The position numbers and the translations under genes are program-made. From contig SVPZ01000014.1 in assembly GCA_015065605.1 (NCBI GenBank), forward strand, positions 1 to 60,075: a DNA stretch of 60,075 bases. The letters run 5' to 3'. The notes beneath the pieces are model-generated. The model did not search any database. It saw only the letters and a program-made list of their open reading frames with translations, and was not told the DNA's origin. Positions 39,933 through 48,134 of the stretch are shown here, piece after piece. The DNA is from Oscillospiraceae bacterium. GTDB lineage: Bacteria > Bacillota > Clostridia > Oscillospirales > Acutalibacteraceae. Within the stretch, counting starts at the first letter, position 1. Each line of letters opens with the position of its first letter.

Positions 39933-40316
39933 ATGAAAAAAGTATTATCTATATTTATTATACTCGCTTTTTGCCTCACGTTGTGCTCCTGCGCATATTC
40001 TGCTGACGGAATAAAGTCAAATCTCAGCAAATCGGGGTACAGCGTACTTGATTTGACCGAGGAAGAAAAAACCGATTTGAATAACGAACTTAAGTATAGT
40101 TATAAGGGAAGCGGAAGCATTATAAACGCTTTTTACGCTGTGGATTACGAGAATAAAGAGTCTATTACGGTGCTTGAATTCCAAAATAAAAGCGACCTTA
40201 CCATTATGTATAAACTGGTTAAAGAATCTTTAGATAAAGGACAAAGCGTTGACCTTTCGGGTTATATTCTTGTTTACGGCAGTGAAAATGGCGTAAAAGC
40301 GGCGCTTAATAAATAG
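39933..40316 (+). CDS. Small predicted lipoprotein, unknown function
   Basis: This 127-residue protein starts with a lipoprotein signal (MKKVLSIFIILAFCLTLCSC, lipobox LCSC with Cys20). The rest is a small alpha/beta domain (SNLSKSGYSVLDLTEEEKTDL ... YILVYGSENGVKAALNK) that I do not assign to a family. It has a perfect consensus promoter divergent from rex, so it should be strongly expressed unless repressed. GGAAG lies ten bases before the ATG. The serS promoter follows its stop closely. Confidence 0.75.
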   Translation: MKKVLSIFIILAFCLTLCSCAYSADGIKSNLSKSGYSVLDLTEEEKTDLNNELKYSYKGSGSIINAFYAVDYENKESITVLEFQNKSDLTIMYKLVKESLDKGQSVDLSGYILVYGSENGVKAALNK

Positions 40317-40323
40317 TTTTTGC

Positions 40324-40352
40324 TTGATAATATTAAAACAATGTGATATAGT
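40324..40352 (+). promoter_or_regulatory. Promoter of serS
   Basis: TTGATA (40324-40329), a 17-base spacer and TATAGT (40347-40352). The short leader leaves no room for a T-box. Confidence 0.65.
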
Positions 40353-40386
40353 ATTCTTGTTGCAAATCTTTTGAGGAGGATAAAAA

Positions 40387-41679
40387 ATGCTTGATATAAA
40401 ATTTATAAGAGAAAATCCCGAACTTGTTAAAGAAAACATAAAAAAGAAGTTTAAAGACCATAAGCTTCCCCTTGTTGACGAGGTTTTAAGACTTGACGAG
40501 GAAAAACGCGCTACAAACAGCCGCGCAAACGAACTCAGAGCGCTTCGTAATAAGGTAAGTAAAGAAATCGGCGCTTTAATGGGTCAGGGCAAACGTGAAG
40601 AGGCTGAAGAAAAGAAGGCTATCGTTACCGCTCAGGCTAAGGAACTGGCCGAACTTGAGGCAAAGGAAAACGAACTTGCCGCCGCTTTAAAAGAAAATAT
40701 GATGAAAATCCCCAACATTATCGATGAAAGCGTACCTATCGGTAAGGATGACAGCGAAAACGTTGAGGTTATGCAGTACGGTGAAAAGACCGAGGTTGAT
40801 TTTGAAATTCCTTACCATACCGATATTATGGCTTTGTTTGACGGTATTGATAAAGAGGCTGCAGGTAAGGTTGCAGGCGAAGGCTTCTATTATCTTATGG
40901 GCGATATTGCCCGTCTTCACAGCGCTGTTACCGCCTATGCAAGAGATTTTATGATAGATAAGGGCTTTACCTACTGTATTCCTCCCTTTATGATTCGTTC
41001 GGGCGTTGTAACCGGTGTTATGAGCTTTGAAGAAATGGACGCTATGATGTATAAAATAGAGGGCGAAGACCTTTATCTTATCGGTACAAGCGAACATTCT
41101 ATGATAGGTAAGTTTATTGACACTATCACAGACGAAGCAAAACTTCCCTTAACCCTTACAAGCTATTCTCCCTGTTTCAGAAAGGAAAAGGGCGCTCACG
41201 GTATCGAGGAACGCGGAATTTACCGAATCCATCAGTTTGAAAAACAGGAAATGATAGTTATCTGTAAGCCTGAAGAGAGTATGGAGTGGTTCAATAAGAT
41301 GTGGAGCTATTCCGTTGAACTTTTCAGAAGCCTTGATATTCCCGTTCGTACACTTGAATGTTGCTCAGGCGACCTTGCCGACCTTAAGGTTAAGTCCTAT
41401 GACGTTGAAGCCTGGTCACCCAAGCAGAAGAAATATTTCGAGGTTTGCTCCTGCTCTAACCTCGGCGACGCTCAGGCAAGAAGACTCGGCATTAAGGTTA
41501 AGGGCGAGGACGGAAGCAAGTATCTTGCTCACACCCTTAATAATACCGTTGTTGCTCCTCCCAGAATGCTTATTGCATTCCTTGAGAATAACCTCTGCTT
41601 CGACGGAGAAAAGTATTCCGTTAAAATCCCCGAGGCTTTAAGACCTTATATGGGCGGAAAAGAAATAATTACCTATTAA
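40387..41679 (+). CDS. serS: Serine--tRNA ligase
   Basis: This 430-residue class II synthetase has an N-terminal antiparallel coiled coil that grips tRNA-Ser (residues about 30-105; LRNKVSKEIGALMGQGKREEAEE, quoted in part). Motif 2 is CFRKEKGAHG ... RGIYRIHQFEKQEM and motif 3 YLAHTLNNTVVAPPRML, although the usual motif 3 (ALNGSGLAVGR) is divergent here. GAGGAG precedes the ATG. A hairpin follows at 41705. Confidence 0.95.
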   Translation: MLDIKFIRENPELVKENIKKKFKDHKLPLVDEVLRLDEEKRATNSRANELRALRNKVSKEIGALMGQGKREEAEEKKAIVTAQAKELAELEAKENELAAALKENMMKIPNIIDESVPIGKDDSENVEVMQYGEKTEVDFEIPYHTDIMALFDGIDKEAAGKVAGEGFYYLMGDIARLHSAVTAYARDFMIDKGFTYCIPPFMIRSGVVTGVMSFEEMDAMMYKIEGEDLYLIGTSEHSMIGKFIDTITDEAKLPLTLTSYSPCFRKEKGAHGIEERGIYRIHQFEKQEMIVICKPEESMEWFNKMWSYSVELFRSLDIPVRTLECCSGDLADLKVKSYDVEAWSPKQKKYFEVCSCSNLGDAQARRLGIKVKGEDGSKYLAHTLNNTVVAPPRMLIAFLENNLCFDGEKYSVKIPEALRPYMGGKEIITY

Positions 41680-41704
41680 ATAAAAAGTGACTCACTATAG
41701 TTTT

Positions 41705-41728
41705 AACCTTCCTTTTTTAAGGAAGGTT
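41705..41728 (+). terminator. Hairpin after serS
   Basis: AACCTTCCTT (41705-41714) and AAGGAAGGTT (41719-41728) pair perfectly around TTTT. The tail (ATTGCATTTATT) is only moderately T-rich. Confidence 0.6.
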
Positions 41729-41729
41729 A

Positions 41730-41758
41730 TTGCATTTATTAGAATCATATGATATTAT
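41730..41758 (+). promoter_or_regulatory. Promoter of the LRR/dockerin gene
   Basis: TTGCAT (41730-41735), a 17-base spacer and TATTAT (41753-41758). Confidence 0.55.
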
Positions 41759-41804
41759 CAAACTAGCAAAAACGTTTTAATATGTAATTTTAGGGGAATG
41801 TAAA

Positions 41805-43700
41805 ATGAAAAAAATCCTATCAGTTATTATTTGCTTTGCGCTTATTGTTGCTGCGTTACCTTTATCAGCAATACCGGCTTCTGCTGCAAAAAGCGGGAAC
41901 TACACCTATACAGTTTCAAATGGTAAAGCTACTATTACCGAAGTTAATACTGCAATAAAAGGTAAGGTTACAATTCCTTCAAAGCTGGGTGGTTATAAAG
42001 TCACAGGTATTGGAGATTATGCATTTAGTGAGTGCAGATCCCTTACCTCAGTAACCATACCCGATAGTGTAACAAGTATCGGAGAGGGTGCATTTCAGGT
42101 TTGCACCTCCCTTAAATCAGTAACCATACCTGATAGTGTAACAAGTATTGGAGATTATGCATTTGAATATTGCGCCTCCCTTACTTCAGTAACTATACCT
42201 GATAGTGTAACAGGTATTGGAGAGGGTGCATTTTCTGATTGCTACTTCCTTACTTCAGTAACCATACCCGACAGTGTAACAAGTATTGGAAGTTCTGCGT
42301 TTGCTTATTGCTCCTCTCTTACATCAGTAACCATAGGTGATAGTGTAACAAGTATTGAAGATTCTGCATTTGAAAATTGCGACTCCCTTACATCAGTAAC
42401 CATACCCGATAGTGTAATAAGTATTGGAAGTTGGGCATTTTTTGCTTGCGACGTCCTTACATCAGTAACCATAGGAAGTGGTGTAACAAGTATTGGAGAT
42501 CATGCATTTTTTGCTTGCGACTCCCTTACCTCAATAACCATACCCGACAGTGTAACAAGTATTGGAGATGATGCATTTGCTTATTGCGACTCATTGACAA
42601 AGGTATATTACAGAGGAAGCAGGTCTGATAAAAATAATATATCTATAGAAGGCGGTAATGGGGATTTAACTAGTGCTACTTGGTACTATAATTCCTGCAT
42701 AGGTTATGCCGAACATATATATGATAATGATTGTGATGCGCAGTGTAATGATTGTGAATATGTAAGAGAAGGAGTAGGTCATATTTATGATAACGATTGC
42801 GACAGCAATTGTAATATTTGTAAAACCTTTAGACTTACTTCCCATCAATACGACAACGATGAAGACTATATTTGTAATGAATGCTTTTATGAAAGACCGC
42901 CGTATGTTATAGGTGACATCAGCGGTGACGGAAGTGTCGATACCACCGACCTTGCAGTTATGAAACTGTTTCTTGCAGGTATAGGCGATATAGATGATAC
43001 CGTAAAGGTTGCAGGAGATATGACCGGTGACGGACAAATAAATACTACTGACCTTGCACAGCTTAAATTATTTCTTGCGGGTGTCGACAGCACGGGTTCT
43101 GAAGTTTTAACAAGCGAATATACCACACAAAGATTTGATAAGTCATATAAGAACAAAAAGGGTGAAGTTCTTATAGAGCATTATTACGATTTAATTCAGC
43201 TTAAAGGAAACAGTGAAGCTGCCCAAAAGATTAATAATTCTCTAAAGGCGCATATGGATAGCTTCTTCATGTCAAACGAAGAATTGGAAGAGTATGCAGA
43301 CGGCGCTGAAGATCTCGGACCATATTGCTATACAATGGATGCTAAGGTTTCCCACAATGCAGGGGGATATATCTGTATTGTTACCTCATATGATTGGTAT
43401 ATGGGAGGCGTTGCCAACTTCGGTTATTACGGGTTTACCTTTAATCTCTCAACGGGAGAACCGGCTTCTTTGGCCGAGCTTACCGGTAAAACTCGTATAT
43501 CCCTTGAAAATGAAATCAAAACTAAGGTTATTGAGTTCTTTGCCGAGGAATATGAATCCGATGTGATTTATCAGATAAAAGATCGTCGCCTTGATGATTT
43601 CGAGTTCTTTATTGAAAACGGCGAAATAGTCATTGTTATACCGGAGTATGATATCGCTCCCGAAATGGAAACCATTAAAACAGGGATTAGTGTTAAATAG
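41805..43700 (+). CDS. Secreted BspA-type leucine-rich repeat protein with internal dockerin and DUF3298-like domain
   Basis: This 631-residue exported protein has a signal peptide ending near ASA. Nine LRR_5/BspA repeats of 23 residues follow (about residues 66-272; consensus VTSIGDxAFxxCxSLTSVTIPDS shortened). Next come three cysteine-rich repeats of the form H-x-YDND-x2-x-CN-x2-C (about 305-365), a two-repeat type I dockerin (about 368-430; GDISGDGSVDTTDLAVMKLF and GDMTGDGQINTTDLAQLKLF), and a C-terminal DUF3298/RsiV-like domain of about 200 residues. An internal dockerin is unusual. It is probably a cohesin-bound surface protein; ligand unknown. Confidence 0.88.
   Translation: MKKILSVIICFALIVAALPLSAIPASAAKSGNYTYTVSNGKATITEVNTAIKGKVTIPSKLGGYKVTGIGDYAFSECRSLTSVTIPDSVTSIGEGAFQVCTSLKSVTIPDSVTSIGDYAFEYCASLTSVTIPDSVTGIGEGAFSDCYFLTSVTIPDSVTSIGSSAFAYCSSLTSVTIGDSVTSIEDSAFENCDSLTSVTIPDSVISIGSWAFFACDVLTSVTIGSGVTSIGDHAFFACDSLTSITIPDSVTSIGDDAFAYCDSLTKVYYRGSRSDKNNISIEGGNGDLTSATWYYNSCIGYAEHIYDNDCDAQCNDCEYVREGVGHIYDNDCDSNCNICKTFRLTSHQYDNDEDYICNECFYERPPYVIGDISGDGSVDTTDLAVMKLFLAGIGDIDDTVKVAGDMTGDGQINTTDLAQLKLFLAGVDSTGSEVLTSEYTTQRFDKSYKNKKGEVLIEHYYDLIQLKGNSEAAQKINNSLKAHMDSFFMSNEELEEYADGAEDLGPYCYTMDAKVSHNAGGYICIVTSYDWYMGGVANFGYYGFTFNLSTGEPASLAELTGKTRISLENEIKTKVIEFFAEEYESDVIYQIKDRRLDDFEFFIENGEIVIVIPEYDIAPEMETIKTGISVK
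42000..42620 (+). repeat. Nine 69-bp tandem repeats encoding LRR_5 units
   Basis: The coding sequence repeats every 69 bases, with long stretches near-identical between units (for example GTAACCATACCCGATAGTGT and GTAACAAGTATTGGAGA). The high DNA identity suggests recent unit duplication or ongoing recombination within the gene. Confidence 0.85.
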
Positions 43701-43704
43701 TGAT

Positions 43705-43745
43705 AAACCACGAAGTGTTAAGACTTCGTGGTTTCTTTTTTTTTA
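43705..43745 (+). terminator. Terminator of the LRR/dockerin gene
   Basis: AAACCACGAAGT (43705-43716) and ACTTCGTGGTTT (43723-43734) form a perfect 12-bp stem with a long T tail. Confidence 0.93.
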
Positions 43746-43751
43746 AAATGA

Positions 43752-43819
43752 GCGAATACCACACAAAATTTGGCGAATAGCGTATTTATTTTGGCAGTGC
43801 GTTTATTATATAATAAAAT
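43752..43819 (+). promoter_or_regulatory. Promoter of the surface-protein/GH16 operon with upstream direct repeats
   Basis: TTGGCA (43791-43796), a 17-base spacer and TAAAAT (43814-43819). Upstream are direct repeats GCGAATA at 43752-43758 and 43774-43780, 22 bases (two helical turns) apart and ending 11 bases before the -35. That is the usual geometry of AraC-type activator half-sites. Confidence 0.55.
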
Positions 43820-43868
43820 TGTAAGAAATTAATATTTCGCTTTAGTATCAAAAAACGGAGGGATTGGA

Positions 43869-46800
43869 ATGAAGTTTTGTTCAGGTATCGTTATAAACGG
43901 TTATAAGTTCAAAAAGATTTTAAGTGTATTTTGCGTTCTGATGCTTATTGTGGGCGCAATTTATTTGCCTTTGGAAATAAAGGTAAAGGCGGCTGAGCCT
44001 ATTACTGTTACAGAGGGCGAAACCGTTCTTTTTGATTTTACCGAAAACATTGGCAAATATACTTCTAATGATAACGTAAATGAATTTAATACCAACGGTT
44101 TAGGTATTTTGGGCTGGGCAAACACCTTTACAGCCGCCATAGACGACCCTGATAATACGGTATGCGCTAACGTGGGAACTACAAAGGTTCAAAACTATGC
44201 TACTTTTGGCGCTATGCGACTTCATAAAAAGGTTAATAATGCTTATCAGGTTTATAATCTTGAGCCTGATACTCAGTACGTTGTAACCCTTAAGGTGCGT
44301 GTTATTTCCTCTTCCGATTTTACCGATGATGCAAAAACTCCTCACGAATGCTACGTTTCTATGGGTTACGGTACCTATAAAGAAAGAACCGACACTAACT
44401 ACTTGACCACTATGCAAAAAACGTTGGTAAAGGTTGTTTCGGCTAAAGCGGGTAGTGGCGTATATACTTTATCAACCGATTTGAAAAATAAAAAACAGCT
44501 TGACTGCGGTACAGAGTGGCAAGAGGTAATTTATACCTTTACCACACCTGCCGATTTAGGTGAAAAAGACCACGCTCTTGCTTTCTACGCTACAACGAGA
44601 ACCAATTTCAGAGCAGAATTCGACGACGTTGCCGTAACAAAGCTTGGCGAAAATAACGGCGCAGTATTGCTTGTTGACGATTATTCTGCTAAAACCGAGG
44701 TTAAATTCGGTAAGGTGGGCGAAAAGGTTGATTTGCCCGATATAGCGGACAGAGCAACCGATTCTAAGCATAAGTTTTTAGGTTGGTTTAGTGATGACAC
44801 CTATTCCGAAAAGATTACTTCCTTTAAAATAGTAAAGGGCGTTTCTTCTGTTTATTCTAATTGGAGTAAGCCTGTAAAGATAACCTTTAAGGATACTCTA
44901 AGCGGTACCTCTACCACCTTAGAGGGTATGGCGGGAGATGAACTTACTTTCCCCGAAAGACCCTTTGATAAAAATAACAAAGCTTGGTTTTTGGGTTGGT
45001 ACACCGACGAAAGCTACAGTTTAGAATTTACCGACAATAAATTCGGTTTTGCCGATATGACTTTGTTCAGCCGTTGGCAGACAGAATATTTAGAACTTAC
45101 TCAGGATTTTGAAAACTACGAAAAGGACGCTTGGGAGATTAAAGACCGTACCTCAGGAAGCATTACCTATAAGGATAAAAGTAATTCGTATTATTTTGCA
45201 AATTGCTTCAGTAAGGAACTGTTTGACGGTGATTATGCAGTAAAACTTAATTGGAATCCCGCTATGCAAAAGGATATCACCAAAGCAGACGGTGTAAACC
45301 TAAACGTACCCGAGGCTTATGACGCTAAAACAAGGTATAACGGTAATGCAAACGTGGTTGTTCTCGGCGAACATCTCGAAAACTTCCACCAATACAAAAT
45401 GACCTTTAAATATAAGGTGATTAAGGCAGATACCGATATTTCCTTCTATGCGGCCACAGCGGTTCGTTACAATATTTACGGTAGCGCCAATTATTCGGAT
45501 AGGCACCACTTAGAACTTAAAGAAAGTGATGAGTGGCAGGAATTTTCCTTTAACTTTAATACTAATTTTGCCGCTGAAAACGGTAAGGGCATTTTCTTAG
45601 GTTTTGTTTTAGATAAAAATGCCGAAGTGGTTATGTATATCGATGACGTAAGGGTTGAATCTCTCACTACTCCTGCCCAGTCGCTTATAACCTTGGTTAA
45701 AAATAACGGCGAGGAAAACGAGAGTGTAATTGCATTAAAGGGCAAGGCGTTAAAACTTCCTGTTCCTAAGCACCCCGATAACGCCGATTTTCTTGGTTGG
45801 TATATTGATTCTGCTTTAACAGAGTCCTTTAACGAAACGGTTTGTCCCGACTTTAACGTTATGCTGTATGCAAAGTGGTCTAACGTGGCAATTTCCTTTA
45901 AAACCTATCCCTTTGATACCGCTAATAACGGTAAGCTTGTACATATTGAAAACAAGAAGGATATAGGAATAAATGACGATTATGCGGCTCATTGGCATTT
46001 TGACGGCAGTTTAGTATATAGACCTGCCGCCGATTCCGGCACAGGCAAGGACGTTCTCTGGGCAACAAGAGGAAACCAAAACGACCACGTGCTTAAAATT
46101 GCAGAAAAACTTGAAAACGGCGCAGTTTATAAGATTTCCTTTAATTATAAGGTTTCGAATAATACTAACGTAGCCACCACCATCACCCCCTTAAGCGCTC
46201 ACAGAAGCAATATATACTTAACCGCTTGTCTTAATGCCTATTCTATGAATACCGTTAAGATTTCTGAAGGCGGCGTGAAATGGTCTAAAGCAGAATATTA
46301 TATTTCTGCAAATATTAAATCAAGCGGAGTTTACGTTGGAGATTCTCTCTATCTTTCATTTAAAACGGCAACTAACGATGAAAAGAATAAAGCCGATATA
46401 TTTATCGACGAACTTTTGGTTCAGAAGGTTGAAGCCCCCTACGTATTTTTCGACTGTCAGAATAGTGAAAATTTGATTATGGTTGACGGCGCTAAGGGTG
46501 ATAAAATTACCGTTCCGAATGCTCCCAAAAAATTTGCTCACGTCTTTACGGGATGGTACGCCGATATGGAGTGCACCAAGAAATTTGAAAAGGAAGTCTT
46601 CGAGGGCGATGAAGCAATTACGGTTTATGCAGGTTGGAAAAAGGCAAATACCGCTACAACCTCCTTTGAAAACTATCTGCTTAGCGCTTTGGGTGACTGC
46701 GTTATAGATAAAACCGCAGCTGTAAACGGTAAATACTCCGCTCATTTCGGTAACCGTACCGAAGGCAATTTCAGAGCTATGTCTTATTTTGCAGTTGGTG

Positions 46801-48119
46801 ACGGCAACGTTCCCTTTGAAGTAGAGGTAGGCAAAAAATACGTTGCAACCTTTAAATACCGCATAAATAAAGAAGGTACCACGGATTTAACGCTGGATTT
46901 TGTAAGCGCTTCGCCCACTAACTTCTGGGTGGCTCATACAAATAATCTTATATTAAGCGACCCCGAAAAAATTTCTACGGGTAATCAGGCGATACTTAAG
47001 GGCAAATGGCTGACAATGTCAATGCTTATTGATACCAAGGCTCTTAAGGAAGAGGGCAAATCCATATACGACGTGCTTTACCTACGCTTACGTGGTATTG
47101 AAAACGGTGACGTTAGTATTGACTATTTGACCATTACCGAACTTTCCGCAGGCAAATCGGTAGTGCTTATAGATAACGGCGGTTGTTCTTTTGTTCCTTC
47201 CTATATTACGGGCAATAACAAAGCGAATTTCTTTAATAAATTACCAGAGAATCCTGAGGTTAAAAATAAAAAGTTTATTGGCTATTACACCGCCGATTCA
47301 GCAGGAAAACTGATTAAATTAGAACCCGAAAAAGCGGTGTTTGCCGCAGCAAAGGATAAGCCTATACGGGTTTTTGCAAAGTTTGTTGATGAAAAAGTGA
47401 CCGAAAACTTTGAAGACGGCGAATATTTAGAGAACCTTAAAAAAAGCGGTACCGTTTACACCGCTATGGACTTCGACTATGAAATTTACGACAGCGAAAA
47501 GGAAGCAAACGGTAAAAACAACGTAACAAGCGGCAGATATTCCCTTCATAAAAAGGGTAAAACCGAATTTATAGAAAATGCTGTTCTTTTAACCTTTAAA
47601 AAGCAAATCGCCGAAGGTCAGCGCTATACCGTAACCTTTAAGGTGAAAATGGGAGAACATCTCCATACCGACGGCGCAGTTAAGATTGTTTCGGGCAAAA
47701 GCTTTGAATACTCTTGGTCCACTATGGGCGACTATTACCCCGTAATCCCGATTAGTGAGCTTACCGACGGCAATTGGCACGAAGTTTCCTATACGTTTAA
47801 CGCTATTGAAGCCTTCGCCGTAATTCAGGTTCCCGGTTACGTAGAACTGTTTATGGACGATTTTGAATTTACTTTGGTAGATAAAAACGTTCCTCTTTCC
47901 ATGCCTGCAGTATTTACCGAGTACGTTCCCGTGCTTCGTAATGCCGACGGAAGTATCGCTAATCCTGAAGCCGGTACTATTGACGTAACCACTATTATTG
48001 ATAGTTCTATTTATGAAAGCGGCTTTAATATTATTTGGGTAATCATTCCCGTATCCGCAGTAATTATCGCAATTGTTCTTTTCATCATTTTAAAGAAAAA
48101 GAATAAATCTAAGGTATAA
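43869..48119 (+). CDS. Giant membrane-anchored modular surface protein (jelly-roll and Listeria-Bacteroides repeats)
   Basis: This 1416-residue protein has an N-terminal signal segment (ILSVFCVLMLIVGAIYLPL, cleavage near VKAAE). An N-terminal jelly-roll-like domain follows, then five Listeria-Bacteroides (Flg_new) repeats recognisable by FLGWF/FLGWY/FTGWY/FIGYY, interleaved with four further jelly-roll, CBM4_9-like domains. It ends in a membrane helix (IIWVIIPVSAVIIAIVLFII) plus KKKNKSKV, so it is anchored with the bulk outside. The N-terminus is paralogous to the 55441 protein. GH16 follows after 15 bases in the same operon, suggesting glycan capture for that enzyme. No catalytic domain recognised. 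Confidence 0.82.
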   Translation: MKFCSGIVINGYKFKKILSVFCVLMLIVGAIYLPLEIKVKAAEPITVTEGETVLFDFTENIGKYTSNDNVNEFNTNGLGILGWANTFTAAIDDPDNTVCANVGTTKVQNYATFGAMRLHKKVNNAYQVYNLEPDTQYVVTLKVRVISSSDFTDDAKTPHECYVSMGYGTYKERTDTNYLTTMQKTLVKVVSAKAGSGVYTLSTDLKNKKQLDCGTEWQEVIYTFTTPADLGEKDHALAFYATTRTNFRAEFDDVAVTKLGENNGAVLLVDDYSAKTEVKFGKVGEKVDLPDIADRATDSKHKFLGWFSDDTYSEKITSFKIVKGVSSVYSNWSKPVKITFKDTLSGTSTTLEGMAGDELTFPERPFDKNNKAWFLGWYTDESYSLEFTDNKFGFADMTLFSRWQTEYLELTQDFENYEKDAWEIKDRTSGSITYKDKSNSYYFANCFSKELFDGDYAVKLNWNPAMQKDITKADGVNLNVPEAYDAKTRYNGNANVVVLGEHLENFHQYKMTFKYKVIKADTDISFYAATAVRYNIYGSANYSDRHHLELKESDEWQEFSFNFNTNFAAENGKGIFLGFVLDKNAEVVMYIDDVRVESLTTPAQSLITLVKNNGEENESVIALKGKALKLPVPKHPDNADFLGWYIDSALTESFNETVCPDFNVMLYAKWSNVAISFKTYPFDTANNGKLVHIENKKDIGINDDYAAHWHFDGSLVYRPAADSGTGKDVLWATRGNQNDHVLKIAEKLENGAVYKISFNYKVSNNTNVATTITPLSAHRSNIYLTACLNAYSMNTVKISEGGVKWSKAEYYISANIKSSGVYVGDSLYLSFKTATNDEKNKADIFIDELLVQKVEAPYVFFDCQNSENLIMVDGAKGDKITVPNAPKKFAHVFTGWYADMECTKKFEKEVFEGDEAITVYAGWKKANTATTSFENYLLSALGDCVIDKTAAVNGKYSAHFGNRTEGNFRAMSYFAVGDGNVPFEVEVGKKYVATFKYRINKEGTTDLTLDFVSASPTNFWVAHTNNLILSDPEKISTGNQAILKGKWLTMSMLIDTKALKEEGKSIYDVLYLRLRGIENGDVSIDYLTITELSAGKSVVLIDNGGCSFVPSYITGNNKANFFNKLPENPEVKNKKFIGYYTADSAGKLIKLEPEKAVFAAAKDKPIRVFAKFVDEKVTENFEDGEYLENLKKSGTVYTAMDFDYEIYDSEKEANGKNNVTSGRYSLHKKGKTEFIENAVLLTFKKQIAEGQRYTVTFKVKMGEHLHTDGAVKIVSGKSFEYSWSTMGDYYPVIPISELTDGNWHEVSYTFNAIEAFAVIQVPGYVELFMDDFEFTLVDKNVPLSMPAVFTEYVPVLRNADGSIANPEAGTIDVTTIIDSSIYESGFNIIWVIIPVSAVIIAIVLFIILKKKNKSKV

Positions 48120-48134
48120 GGAGGAGCAAATATA

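Noticed and set aside
42000-42620. Possible CRISPR or minisatellite independent of coding
   Set aside because: The 69-bp period is in frame and encodes the 23-residue LRR_5 unit of a larger gene.
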